64,000 bases of DNA from Maea johnstoni (taxonomy: Eukaryota; Annelida; Polychaeta; Spionida; Magelonidae). Every line of letters starts with the position of its first letter. The stretch's first letter is position 1. Location: assembly GCA_963942565.1 (NCBI GenBank), contig OZ012684.1:71386749-71450748 (forward strand). Reading direction: 5' to 3'. A program made the translations under genes and the position numbers. The notes beneath the pieces are model-generated. The model had not been told where the DNA came from. It was given only the letters and a program-made list of their open reading frames with translations, and did not search any database. This document shows positions 23,583-35,900 of this stretch, piece by piece.

Positions 23583-25485
23583 CAGGAACTATCACCTCTC
23601 ACGCTGCCCCTAGTAGGACATCAACCAGCCCTCAATGCCTATGATGTTATTCCAAAAATTGCATCAACGTGTGATTAATCTCAAAGGAACTGCTAGTCCA
23701 AGGGGATATTCATACATATTTTATATGGAATATGGGGATTTCACACAAATGCAAGGCTGTGATTAAATATACAAGCAGATAGTGGTTGTTAGCATAAGTT
23801 TGAATAAAGTCATCAGTGTGTACTCTCGTGACCCATTAATGCTCATGGCGGCCAAAAAAGACCTGAAGAGTTTTCATGAAATCTTGCAGTCTTAAACGAA
23901 GTTGGAAAAATATTTAAAGACAAATGTTATTCAGAATATTATCAACAACTATCCTGCACATATTTTGTAAAATCATACTTAATCCTTAAGAGAAATCCTT
24001 AATACTTAAGAAGAAAATTTCTAGAGGGAACTCCTGAGCATTAGTGGGTTAGAGCTCTATTATGAGTATAGAGGTATTATCATTCATAAAAAACCATACA
24101 AGATGGGAAACGAAGTTGAATATTGAAAATTGGAAGGAAATGGCAAGCTAATTACCTGAAAATTGTAGGGTGCAAAAATCCTACTTTATCAAGCACCACA
24201 GGCTAGACTGCTTTTCCCATTATGTGTCATAAGTGAAAGTGAAAACATTCATTAAATTTGAGATAAAATACATAAAATGTGCCAAACTTCAATTGTTGAA
24301 ATATATTCCTAAATTGAAAGTGTATTCTTATTGGGTTAATGAATAACTACCTAGTAGTTTATGCATAACATCTTGAAAAAGTGGTATATCCTTCAAAAAT
24401 GGTGATTGGCCACGAGTTATTTTAATCATTTCACAGTTTTCTAGTTTGATGTTAGTTTCTATTGGTGAATGAAACCTCATGGGTGTAAATTGTTTATTCT
24501 TATACCAAGATCTTCATCAAGAACTTTAAAATTTTGTATTAGGACTAGTGAATGGCTTTTTGAATTCTAGGAATTCATTATGTTAGTGATAGGATCTGTC
24601 TTGTATGTGCTTTAGGATCTTATAATGATTAAGTATCTCTAAGATGTTGAACAATCCTAAGATAAATCTGGCACACTATGGCTCTTGTTAGATCATTAAA
24701 TGAGCATCAACCTTGTCATTTTGGGAATAATCGTTCATTCATATTTGAAATTTGGTTGTCCTCTATAATGTGAAAAACTTAATCAAGGATTATGAGACCG
24801 AACTACTGTATACCTTGTTAATTTTGCGCTTAAAAAGGATTGCACTCGTCAGGCATCTGCCTTTGATGCGCAGTTTGATTTTTGCATACTGGTGTTGAAT
24901 GACAAGCTATAAATATGTCAGCTTGTTGTACAACACTGGCATAGGGATTGGATGTCCAAATAATAGTGCGTAGTTATATATGCAGGCTCTTGGGGTGCTC
25001 AAAGTATGCATTAATACAACTGCCTCAATATTAACATGGTATACAGTATCTAAAAAAGCGATATTTAGAGAGAAAGAACATCTTATTTTTTACTACCTCG
25101 TCTGTGAATATCCAGCCTCTTTTATTGGAATTTTAACACATTGTCTCTTTTACATAAGTAGCCGTACCTTTATGTGGTGCTATGTCTTAATGGCTCTCTT
25201 TAGGTATTTTCTCCTGCTGTGAAAATGGGATAGTGAGTTTTACTTATCTGTGATCTTATTACAAACAGGGTGATAGAGTAGAAAGGCAAAATCTACATAG
25301 CTAGGCATTGTAAATCCACAAACTTGTGGGTATTCTGCATATATTTCATGTTAAGACAAATGATTTCATCATTTCGCTTGTGAGTTGACATGTTCAAGTG
25401 ACCTTTTAACATGCAAAATGAAGACAAATATTTTAATTTCATAGTCCTTTTGAAATATCTGGGTGAACCAGGAACTATTATACAA
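23583..25485. other. 3' UTR and intergenic sequence after TTLL7
   Basis: AT-rich sequence with no ORF that resembles a protein family. The only signal is AATAAA at 23803. Confidence 0.5.
23803..23808 (+). promoter_or_regulatory. Candidate TTLL7 polyadenylation signal
   Basis: AATAAA lies about 220 bp after the TTLL7 stop codon. Further AATAAA hexamers at 26975 and 27869 could serve longer 3' UTRs. Confidence 0.45.
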
Positions 25486-25605
25486 ATATGACATCCCTGT
25501 GGGGTGTCCACCAGGAATAACTTCCCCAAGAGAGGATTGCCGCTCGAGCGACAATCCTCTCGGGAAGAAGTTGTTCGTGGTGGACACCCCACAGGGATGT
25601 CATAT
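25486..25605. repeat. Near-perfect 120-bp hairpin
   Basis: atatgacatccctgtggggt at 25486 is matched by its reverse complement at 25586-25605. The pairing continues inward through gtccacc / ggtggac and agaggattg / caatcctct to a centre at about 25545 (gctcgagc). Arms are about 60 bp with a handful of mismatches. Similar flanks (attatac) occur on both sides. It could be a foldback MITE or the template of a long hairpin RNA. Confidence 0.85.
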
Positions 25606-25763
25606 CTGTTTTATTATACCGAACAAAATACAAAACACATTAGGGGAAAAAATTACAAACACCAGAGATTTTGGACAGATGCCTTGTTGAACTAGTTTCA
25701 CCGGTATGTCACTCGGCAAACTCTGTGGGTGTTTGTGGGTATTCTTCAGGCTAGCGGTAGCTA

Positions 25764-25832
25764 ATCAAATAGCCCATGGCTTTTGCCATGGACTATTTAA
25801 ATAGCCCATGGCAGAAGCCATGGGTTATTTGA
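25764..25832. repeat. Nested NcoI-like palindrome hairpin
   Basis: tcaaatagcccatggctttt at 25764 pairs with gaagccatgggttatttga ending at 25832. Each arm is itself palindromic around gccatggc-like words, so alternative small hairpins are possible. Confidence 0.75.
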
Positions 25833-25849
25833 ATAGCCCATAAGCTGTT

Positions 25850-28100
25850 AATTACAACAGCCTGTCGCTAAGGAGTGAGGAAAACATGACGATTAATCCA
25901 TGGCCCTTGTCCAACCAGAATCAAGAATCTTCATAAGAGGTATAATAAACAATTATAAAGTTCCTGGGTGAACATTTTTATAAAATCTCCTTATAGTTAT
26001 AAAACCTTTTCATTTATTTGAAACTAGTTCATATAGATCCACAGGTTGGGTGTAATATTAACGTAGTATCTTAAGATTTATGAAATATCTGAGTATATAT
26101 GAAATCTAATTGACCATTAGTTGCTTAATGTTCTATTGCTAAGAAATTCATCATCAGGAAAGTGATTTTATTGAGTTATTCTTTGCAATGGTTTGCTGTG
26201 AGTGCATTTCCATCTCACACTTCTCTCATTTAAATAGTTATTTAAATAATCTTATAAGGTGCTTACCAATATACCGACGACAGGGCTTCACAATGGCAGA
26301 AGGTCAAGGGCCATTTTCACATGGTCAATATTTGGGTTGATCAAATGCAGATTTGCATGGGCAATTGGACTTTGAAACTACATAACACAGGGGTAAATTA
26401 AGGCCATTTAAAGAGACCAAACCAACCCTCTTGCACACCCAAAGCCCTAGCTTAGTCTTTCTGATCTAGGAGCCATGTGATACTTAAAGAGTCCAGTGAG
26501 AGTGTGCAAGGTTATCGTAAAAAAGCAAAGAAATAAGAAAACCATCTTATTGACTCCAACACTGTTGCCTTTGATAATTGTTTTTTGCGACCGAGTCATT
26601 TTATCAAGGTGTGAGTTAATATGCTGTATTTTTCCTTGGCAGGATAAATCAAGAAGGGGTTATTTTCTGTACAGAGAAACATCTTCTGTTACTGACTGTT
26701 GCCATTTCCTGCAAATAAGATAATTGGTATTTTTTTCTCTCCTGTTTAATTGGAAATGTCATGATGGGCTCCATTTCTGATATTCAGATAAGTGTAGAGA
26801 AAAGTCATGTTGTGCCCTTGATAAAACTAGAACTCAGATTAGTAGAAAATTTTAACTTTCTTTTAGTATATTTCTTATCAGCTACATACATAAGATAACG
26901 GTAGCTGTTTTTACAATAGAAGATCTTATCATGTGTTTTACCAATACTCTCATTTGCAAATCAATTCATCTTTCAATAAAGAATGAATAGTACCTTCAGG
27001 TGTTTAATTGTATGTTTACTTAATGAAGTGCACATCACTTATCATCATCATAAAAGAATAGGTATATTTCATAATTAATCCTATGCAATTTTGAGCTTTC
27101 CTTATGAATGTGGTTAATATTACAAAACCATTGTTAGTTTTAAGAAGTATATTTTTGTTGTTTTGATATTTTAAAACATTGATTACAGTATTGACGCTCT
27201 CTTTTTACTGAAAATTAATCTTGTTTACTAGTATTTCTCAGTATTCCTTTATTAGATACTTTACCTACTGAAATCCTAGAGCCAAAGTGTATTTTGACCC
27301 ATAAAACAGAAGCAGTAGGTGATGCCAATGACTCCTAGTAGTGACAACAAATAAAAATATTTGAATCAAATCTTGGCCCCATTTTTATTGAGCTTGGCTA
27401 TATAACTCAGTCTACAATGATATATTTGGCTTATCAATACATGTAGCACTTCACAACTGGTACTTCAAGGTCATACATCTCATATAATGACATTTAAAAA
27501 GGGTTTGATGAAGAAGTGGTTTTGAGCGATAAATCGACCATCATATAGACTCATGAATGTCCTATTCTAATGTTTGTGACAATGGTTTGCAAATATATTC
27601 CTTTTATCCACATCAAGAAAATACCTCTCTCAAAAAGAAATATTTAAAGATTGCTTAGGTTTAGTCTTCATGACAAGTTTATCAAAGGTCAATGAACAGC
27701 AAATTAAGGTTATTTTTCATCACAGTATTTGAAATCTTAGAATAAGTGGTGGTGAACTAGGATATGAAATACCTCCCTAATTGTATATAGATCATACTTG
27801 TGGTTAGCATACAGTGGTTTATGTTACATCAGCTGTACATAGATCATGCTCTGTCAATTCTACATGTAAATAAAAACCATCTTTACAGATTTATCAATGA
27901 GTTTGTTTGTTTTGTTTATGTAAAAATGTGTTTACATATTTCAAATCAGAAATGCATTAGTTAAACATACACTTCATTAGATATTTCCTGTGGATTAAAA
28001 ATAATAGCACCAACAAAATTAGATTTTCATCTTTAACCCATTATAAAATCATTATCACAATGGCTTTTTACTTATAATTGTATACAAACATACAGTACAT
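25850..28100. other. Intergenic, nothing recognised
   Basis: AT-rich unique-looking sequence between the hairpins and the minisatellite. No coding or RNA gene can be supported. Distal poly(A) hexamers at 26975 and 27869 may belong to TTLL7. Confidence 0.4.
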
Positions 28101-28415
28101 CATGGTATAGATACCAATACTTTGTATATTCAAAAGAAGATCAACTATCTGATATCTTCGAGGTAAGAGGTAAAATATATCTTGGTATCGATACCAATAC
28201 TTTGTATCTTCAAAAGACTAATTATCTGATATCTTCGAGGTAAGATGTATATTATATGTTTGTATTGATACCAATATTTTGTATATTCAAATAAAGAATA
28301 GCTCTGTAATATTTTAGAAGAAAAGTATAATAAATCTTGGTATTGATACCAATACTTTGTACATTCAAATAAAGACTAGCTATCAGATATTTTCGACATG
28401 AGAAAACAAAGTGGT
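28101..28415. repeat. ~78-bp minisatellite, four copies
   Basis: Units begin at about 28101, 28181, 28257 and 28336, each with tggta-tgataccaatacttt followed by gtatattcaaa and atctgatatcttcgaggtaag. Divergence grows toward the last copies. Confidence 0.85.
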
Positions 28416-28708
28416 AAATACCTTGAATTATAATATTTTCAAAATTGAAATATAATATTTTAGTCAAAATACAACTTATTAAAAACAACCACATTTCCTT
28501 CAATTTGTGAATGGCAATGTCTGCACACACAACTTCAAATTCCTCACTTAGTACATTCAGAATTAATTGTATCTGGAACTGCAGATGTCTCATGTTTTTC
28601 AATTGCAAATGTTATGGCCCGGAAACCAAATACTAACATTAGGCTGAATGAAATAGAAAGTTCGAAAGATATGTCACATATAGCTTTCAGTAATGTGATT
28701 TATGGCTT

Positions 28709-29300
28709 TTTAAGTCCATACAAGGATCAAAGCATTATTACAAGTGCAGCTCCTCAAATACCTAAACTATGCTGTAAACATTCAGGTTTCCTTGCACAGT
28801 TTTGCAAATTACTTCTCTTCAGCATTGCGATATTTTCCACAAAATAGTTACAGCTTCTCCCATAAAAATAATGATTTCAAAATAACATTTCCCTTTCACT
28901 GATTTGCAGATTTCTTTCCCATGTCATTTATGTACTGTATTTAGTAATACATACAGCTCTCCAATACCAAAACAATGCTGTTCATTTAACAGTTGGCTTT
29001 CACAGTTTTGCAGATAATTTCACACCAGCACCATTGATTTTCTGTACATATTTCCTACTGTTGTTCCTCCAATAATGCTGTCAGCATAAATTTCACTTTC
29101 ACAGCTTTGCAGATGATTACTCTCCTGTGCCATCAATTAACCATACATATTTACCTTTGCAGTTCCTCCCCATGACAAAATAATGCTTTCAAAATAAAAA
29201 TTCTCTTTTACAGTTTTGCAGATAAACTCTGTTGAGAGCCATTATATTTACCATACATAGTAACAACTGCAGCCCCTCCGATACCAAAGTTGTGCTGCAT
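28709..29300. repeat. ~100-bp tandem repeat continuous with the thiolase's last coding exon
   Basis: Plus-strand units each run cacagttttgcagat, then a loose middle, then accatacata, then gcagctcctcc, then aataatgctg. They can be traced at about 28709, 28790, 28890, 28995, 29095 and 29203. The last unit (29203-29300) is the antisense of the end of the thiolase coding exon, including the stop and the AKL codons. Pairwise similarity looks like 60-70 percent, so the array is old. Confidence 0.75.
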
Positions 29301-32300
29301 CCCGATCCTGGCGCCCTCTACCTGGCGCTTCCCAGATTCTCCTCTCAGCTGCCACACCAGCTCTGCACACTGGCCAAGTCCTGAAATACAACAACAAAAA
29401 TAATCTCAGACTCTATATATGTGTACACTATGTATCACCTAACCCATTCATACCTACAGTTATACTTCGCAATGCTGTCTTGAAAATAACTTGGAAATAC
29501 CTGCAAAATAGCTTGTCTTGAAAAATGAATCAAAGATTTTATACAAGTTGTTATGTAGCAATTAACTCATGCATGTCTAGTAGAGTTACCCTTGCAAAAT
29601 GTCTTGAAACCTGATGCTTAAGGGCAGTCTTTGGATTCCAAAATGTTATTTGATATCATCAATTGTTGGCCTTTATAGGCAAAAGTGTAAAATTAATGGG
29701 TTAATTACTGTAAAAGCATCTTACATTAACAATGTAATCATTTTTCCATTAGAATGTGTACATACTAAAGAAAAGAGGACAAAAAATGTCTATCTACAGT
29801 ATCTGATCATAATCTGTTGTAATACCTGTGGCTCCAATTGGATGACCCTTTGACACCAGCCCTCCTGATGGATTCACCACCCACTTGTCAGCCATCTTGT
29901 ACACCTCCCCACCTGCCCTGTTTCTGGTCCACTTGCCCTTGTTGAAGAGCTCTATTCCCTTGCCAACAGGTGCCATCTGCAATGCCTCGTACATAAATAG
30001 CTCATTGCAGGAAAAGCAATCATGCACCTCAAATACATCTACATTTTCCGCAGTCAGTCCTGAATCCTCATAGCATTTCTCTGCAGCCCTCTTGGCCATG
30101 CCACACCCAGCAGTATCCATATAACTGTCCCCGAATGAGGAGGGCAAATCTGTGAGCATGTTCTGGGCTAGTATCTCGATTGCCTTGCTCTCTAGGTTAT
30201 GTTTGACGACAAAGTCCTGGCTGCACACTATTGCTGCTGCTCCTCCATCTGAAGTCATGGCAGACATGCCAGCAGTTATTGGATTGCTCAACATCCTCTT
30301 TTTGTCCCCGATGCTCGCCATTGAGGTAGGCTTCTGGAGGGAAGCCCTGGGGTTGTGCTGGCCATGCATGCGGTTCTTGTAGGCAATTTTGACTAAGTCT
30401 TCGAAGCTCACATTCTTGTGTTTATCCATGTATTCTCGTGCTGCATAGGCAAATATCTTTATCACATCGGAGGTGAACTGGTTAAGATATGGCTGAACAA
30501 GGGCAGGGTCTGCACCAAGCTCAACCATGTGGTCCATATGGCGCTGGATAGGATTTGTACGATCTGTAAAATGCTGTGAAAGGCCACTTTCCATCTTTTC
30601 AAAACCTAGAAATCATAAAATGCAAAATGTCTCCTTTATTATCTTATCTTCATGTACCAAAACATGTCATTCCAAATGAAAAACATGAACAGCTCAAGTA
30701 CGAGGCTACCAATTTTATCACTAAAAATATTTCTTAAAATAAAAACATTTTCCTACCTGCATACCCTATTTTTTTTGGAGTCTTATAGGAAACAAACAAT
30801 ATATATTTTAGGCCTTATATTTAGGTGTTTATATTTCAGATGCCTTTTTTTAATGGATTAGGACAAATTGAGACATGGAAATAGTATTCACAATAGAATG
30901 TGTTCACCTCTAGGAGGTGATCACATAAGAAGGTTTTACTGTATTTTAAGTTGGTCAAGCCATGTGAATGCTGGTAATCTGGGACTTATAAATCCCTAAC
31001 ATTCTAAAATTACTGATACTAACCTTAATCAACAACCGTGTTCTAGATGTAAAGTTGAACTCACTAAATGTTCCCAAATAACAGACCATACTCTCTTAGC
31101 TGATATCAATGTTTAGGAAGAAAGGAAAAAGTTACTTACCCAAAGCCATGACACAGTCGTTGCCAGCCTGTACCAGAGCTCTGGCTAGCATCAAGGCACT
31201 TGAAGCAGAGGAGCAATTATTGTTCACATTGAACACAGGGATTCCTGTCAGTCCTAATTCATACACTGCTCTCTGACCTGATGTAGGTTCTCCATAACAG
31301 TAGCTAGCTACGGCTGCCTGAACAAGGTTATACGGTATCCCAGCATCACTTAACGCAGCAGTGCCTGGAAATACACAACACAAACACACTTATGACAAAA
31401 ATGTTGTAGAAATAACAAAGCAAGGCATCATTATTATAAACCTGATTGTAAGAACTTAGAAGTTGGCTGAAGGATGACAGAGTATAAAACATTTGATTTT
31501 CTACCCAAATAAAACATTGCTTAAAAAGGATTGCAACGATCACATCCATAAAACATTCAAAGACTAACTTTGCCTTAATAAAATTAGTATTGATTGTAAA
31601 AATGTAGACTGTGATGATTAAGTGCTAATACATAGAATTCCTCTACGGTCAATATATCCATATTGTTGCTTACTTGAGAAATGTTCAAAAAGGGCATGTA
31701 TTGCATTAATTTCCTACAAATGATTTTTCTATTTTACTCTTTACTGACAGAAATTTTACTGTAATTGTCCTGACCATCTGGTATGACTCTATAGTAACCA
31801 GCCATCACATTGGGCAACATTTGAAAACTCTATCCTTAATATATTAAAAATTCTTCAAATTTTTCTGAAGAGAAAAATAGATGGTGATAATATCTTATTA
31901 TCAATAAGATGATAGGCACAGGCTCAGATGTAATGCACATTCTTATTGATTTTGCCTTATGATGTCCACAAGTCCAAAATCAACTAGAATGTTCAAAGTT
32001 CATGGACTTTGCTGCTCCTCAAAGCAGGTCATTACAATGCTAAGATTATATAGATCGTATATTGTGGTAGCACAAATGTTTGTGGTATGATTACTTGTGA
32101 TTGGGCTCTTATGGGTCCGATGTCAATAAAGATATTGTACAATGCAATACTAGTGCTACTCCAGTAGGCCCACTTTTCCTTTGAATGTTTCAACATGAAA
32201 TAACCAAAGAAAAGAGACCCCTTTACCCCCCCCCCCTTAGTAAATATTATTTAAAGAAAACAAAAATAAACTTTATCAAGGAATTCATTCTGAGAGAATC

Positions 32301-32700
32301 CATTTCTTTGTACAGTGATCCTCAAATGCTTGCAATGAGATATACCACATGAACATATTCTGTACCTCAGACCCATGATGATAAGGTGACCTATATTCAA
32401 TATTGAATAGGCTATTTACAGTAAGCTGTAAGGTCTTAAGGTTAGAAGCTATTAAACAAATAATAAATGTATCTATATCTTCTTAATATCTTTTACAGAA
32501 TGAACATTATTTGTTTTGCTTTCCAAGTGAAATACAAATGCTACCACAATGTAAAAAAATAGGCCCATTAAAGGCAAAGTTGCTGACCTACCTGCTTCCC
32601 TTCCCATATCAGGGTAGTCCCATTTTTTACTTTGTGGTTTCTCAAACTTAGTCATTCCTACTCCAACAACATAAACTTTTCTTCCTTGAGATGCCATCTT
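29208..32700 (-). CDS. SCP2: Peroxisomal SCPx/DAF-22-type 3-oxoacyl-CoA thiolase without SCP2 domain
   Basis: Cleaves 3-oxoacyl-CoAs of branched or long fatty acids and sterol side chains in the last step of peroxisomal beta-oxidation. Four exons on the minus strand: 32700-32592, 31364-31140, 30605-29826, 29380-29208, with GT-AG borders and consistent phases. They encode 428 residues. An alternative start six codons upstream (32718) is possible; 32700 begins [20 protein letters not shown], matching the family N-terminus. Catalytic landmarks: nucleophile Cys87 in [16 protein letters not shown], His366 in [10 protein letters not shown], and HNFGIGGA at 401-408. The protein ends SAKL, a peroxisomal targeting signal type 1. 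Vertebrate SCPx continues about 120 residues further with an SCP2 domain; here a stop follows the thiolase fold directly, as in nematode DAF-22. One exon of 780 bp holds most of the protein. It is head-to-head with HSDL2 across 287 bp. Confidence 0.93.
29439..29704. mobile_element. piggyBac-like TTAA MITE in thiolase intron 3
   Basis: Begins CTAACCCATTCATACCT and ends AATGGGTTAA, like the TTAACCCATTCA...AATGGGTTAA element at 41419-41648. The left TTAA has one change. The body shares the motif cttggaaata with the other copies. Confidence 0.6.
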
Positions 32701-32846
32701 AGAAAAACTTCTAAACATAACAGAAAAAGATTAAAATTAAGTATCAATCAAATGAACAGATGACCAGAATCTACACAGTCTCTCCACTTCACTTGGACTT
32801 TTGACAGCTGTGTTTTGATTGTAGCCAATGTGGGGCAATGGCACAA

Positions 32847-32859
32847 TTACCTTTGACCC
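32847..32859 (-). promoter_or_regulatory. DR1-type nuclear-receptor site (HNF4/PPAR-RXR-like)
   Basis: On the minus strand this reads GGGTCA A AGGTAA, against the DR1 consensus AGGTCA N AGGTCA (10 of 12 half-site bases, spacer A). DR1 sites drive peroxisomal lipid genes in vertebrates through PPAR/RXR and HNF4. Function here is inferred. Confidence 0.45.
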
Positions 32860-32905
32860 GGAAGTTGATTCTTGCCACGCCTCCTAGCGACGTAGATGCG
32901 TACTG

Positions 32906-32917
32906 AAGGTCAAGGTA
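32906..32917 (+). promoter_or_regulatory. Nuclear-receptor half-sites AAGGTCAAGGTA
   Basis: A perfect AGGTCA half-site runs directly into TCAAGGTA, close to the ERR/SF-1 extended half-site TCAAGGTCA. It lies 71 bp upstream of the HSDL2 ATG. Confidence 0.35.
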
Positions 32918-32987
32918 CTTGCTGGTAAGTTCGCCTTCAGTGTGGTTGCTTCGCTGGTAGTGGCAAGAAAACCATTAAGTTCAAAAG

Positions 32988-35900
32988 ATGCAGAACGTCG
33001 GGTGAGTAATTTTTCTGTTTTTTCTATTGACTGTGACGGTCTTGCATGTATACATTTAAGTATTGGTCGCTGTGAAAGTCAAGCAACACCACATATTTCA
33101 AGTTACTTCTTGCAAGAATGATAGTTGGCATTCAGGGTCAAAGTTTAGCCACACTCCACAGCTGGTTTTGACTTGTTTGGTGTTATGTATGGTTTTTATG
33201 TTGTTAACCTGTAATGTAGTATGTTTGTGAGTTTCTTAAATTCGTACAGCCACTTGCATGGGTATTGAATAATCTATACCTTAAGCCCTTAACTCCTGTG
33301 ACAGATCACTGTGCTGTAGTGACAGTTGGCATTTGCCAAGGGTGCTACATAGCATCCTCATCATCATCATGACTCATGAGAAATAGTCAAGTGGCAGACT
33401 TGTCAATGCTATATGGTAATATGAGGGCAAGGCACAAACATACTACTAGAAATACAACTAACAGGAAAACCAATCCATAGTTGTATAAACTGAATTACAA
33501 AAACAGTCCACAGAACACGATTCCAGGGGTCTATTTCACGAAAGTCGGATAATGGGTTAGCTATAGTGCTGGGACGATTAATCGAAATAATCGATTAATG
33601 GGTCGTTTTGCCATGATTCTGATTAATCGATTATTGAAACAGAAGATCGATCATTTTCGATCAGTTTCCATTTAAAAGGGGCCTTGCTTACCATGAAAGC
33701 CATGCATAAAAGTAAAAGATTATTGTAATAAACATGAACTTTGAGTTTCTGACCATTTATCATTCAAAATTTAAGGGAAATCGGTCATATATTGGACACT
33801 GTTTACTGGGCATATCAACATTAATAAAAATCGATTAATCGATCAAAAATTTGGATGATTAATCGAGCTGAAATTTTCCAACGATTCCCAGCACTAGTTA
33901 GGTTTATCCTAGATCTTTCTTATCCTGAAAATTCGGTTTCACGAAGAAAAAGTTAGCTAGCTAAACTTAGCCAGCAGGATGCCGCTTATGTGCTTGCTCA
34001 ACAATCATAATCCGCACGTGCCGTGACGTGCACTGTCTGTTGTGCTTGGAAACTGGCGCCATATCCTCTACGTGACACTGATTACGGCACGCGCACCATT
34101 GTTGTGTCTGTTGTTTTGAGCAGCAGAAGATCGTGCGTATTTAACGTAATATAGCTAGAAAATGTCTGTGTTTACTGCTTACGAAGGCAACTTTATAAAT
34201 AGGTAAACACTTCACTTTTGGTGCCACCACAAAGGAAAACTCTTGAATTTTATGGTACTTATTTTTGCTTTATGTTTCGCTAATGTTTATTATGAATTTC
34301 GACGTATTTAGTGCAGCCTATACATTATCCTGAACGGCTAGCCTGCTCCCTAGCAGGCTAGCCGTTCAGACTTATTTCGTCATGGCAACAGGATAACCGC
34401 TGGGTTAGTATTCTTTGTGAAACCAAATTTAGCTGGCTAGCCTGTGGTAAGCTTGAGGTTAGCTGGCTAACCCATTATCCGACTTTCGTGAAATAGGCCC
34501 CTGGTAGTTTGAGCAACTCTAACTGTGGAACCGGCTAGGGATTGTCCGATTAATCGGACATGCCGATTAATCGCTCATTCAACCTCTGATTTTGATGATC
34601 GATTGCAATTTGATAAGATCGATTATTTTGATTATTTTGAAAAAATAAATTGTATCTAAAAATAGCCTATTGATCAATTAAGAGACTCCAATAAAGCCTG
34701 CAAAATCTTAATTAATATCAAGCAGTGCTGTAACAAGTAAAACTAAGGGGTTCAAGGGGTATTTAAAGAGAGTTAGATTAGCTTCTTTACAAAAATGGAG
34801 CCAAGAACCATTGAACAAGCCAAACTCTTGAATTTTATGGAACTTATTTTGGCTTTATGTTTCGCTAATGTTTATTATGAATTTCGACGTATTTAGTGCA
34901 GCCTATACATTATCCTGAACGGCTAGCCTGCTCCCTAGCAGGCTAGCCGTTCAGACTTATTTCGTCATGGCAACAGGATAACCGCTGGGTTAGGATTCTT
35001 TGTGAAACCAAATTTAGCTGGCTAGCCTGTGGTAAGCTTGAGGTTAGCTGGCTAACCCATTATCCGACTTTCGTGAAATAGGCCCCTGGTAGTTCGAGCA
35101 ACTCTAACTGTGGTACCGGCTAGGGATTGTCCGATTAATCGGACATGCCGATTAATCGCTCATTCAACCTCTGATTTTGATGATCGATTGCAATTTGATA
35201 AGATCGATTATTTTGATTATTTTGAAAAAATAAATTGTATCTAAAAATAGCCTATTGATCAATTAAGAGACTCCAATAAAGCCTGCAAAATCTTAATTAA
35301 TATCAAGCAGTGCTGTAACAAGTAAAACTAAGGGGTTCAAGGGGTATTTAAAGAGAGTTAGATTAGCTTCTTTACAAAAATGGAGCCAAGAACCATTGAA
35401 CAAGCCAAGACTACCAAAGGAAAACTGCGCATATACAACTTTGATTATTAATCGATCATCGGTCGTTCAGATGGACCGATGATTGATCTTGAAAATTGTG
35501 ACCGATTCCGAACATTAGTGCCGGCTGTTGTTTACTATATGCTGTCTATTGGCCTCCATCACAGTTAGAGATCCGAGCATTTAAAATTTGTGACTTGCAC
35601 CGAGAAAACTAGGCGGTCATATTTATAGCTTGAAACACCCACCATAACCAGTCAGTGGGCAGTCACGTTTGTATCCTACCAAGTTTATTTGTATAATTCT
35701 GACTTTATTTTATTGAAATCCATTGTAAGATGCTTGTTTGCAACAATTTAAAAGTTGAAGCAGACACAAATCTCGGGAGTCTAGCGATATTTTACTGACT
35801 GCGCATGTGCATAATGGGGGAAGGTTGCTAGATTCCCGAGATTTTTGTCTGTTTCAACTATTAAATAGTTGCAAACAGGCATCTTACAATGGATTTCAAT

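Larger units (their letters stand above)
32701..32987. promoter_or_regulatory. Head-to-head promoter shared by thiolase and HSDL2
   Basis: Only 287 bp separate the two start codons, so both genes must start transcription here. The segment contains a CCAAT box (32824-32828), a DR1-like element (32847-32859), a GC-richer stretch around 32876-32900 and an AGGTCA half-site (32907-32912). No TATA box is evident, which is typical of bidirectional promoters. Confidence 0.75.
33523..34504. mobile_element. MITE with long TIRs (CCAGGGG...), carrying a nested hAT MITE
   Basis: Left end ccaggggtctatttcacgaa and right end ttcgtgaaataggcccctgg form inverted repeats. They extend inward about 110 bp through aagtcggataatgggttagc and, more loosely, gtttcacgaagaa / ttctttgtgaaac. 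The left arm is split by the hAT-like element 33564-33896. The right half was later included in a 585-bp tandem duplication. In HSDL2 intron 1. Confidence 0.8.

Noticed and set aside
24980-25222. 80-codon hydrophobic ORF after TTLL7
   Set aside because: No family signature and no splice or promoter context; AT-rich sequence gives such ORFs by chance.
25293-25690. Similar short ORFs on both strands (DTPQGCHI motif)
   Set aside because: The similarity comes from the 120-bp hairpin reading alike on both strands, not from a protein gene.
28252-28608. 118-codon ORF on the minus strand
   Set aside because: It is a translation of the 78-bp minisatellite (NIQNIGINT repeats) with no known family.
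28709-29207. A missing SCP2-domain exon for the thiolase
   Set aside because: I looked on the minus strand for SCP2 motifs (such as KLKI-GNMGLAMKL) downstream of the thiolase stop and found only the diverged tandem repeat.
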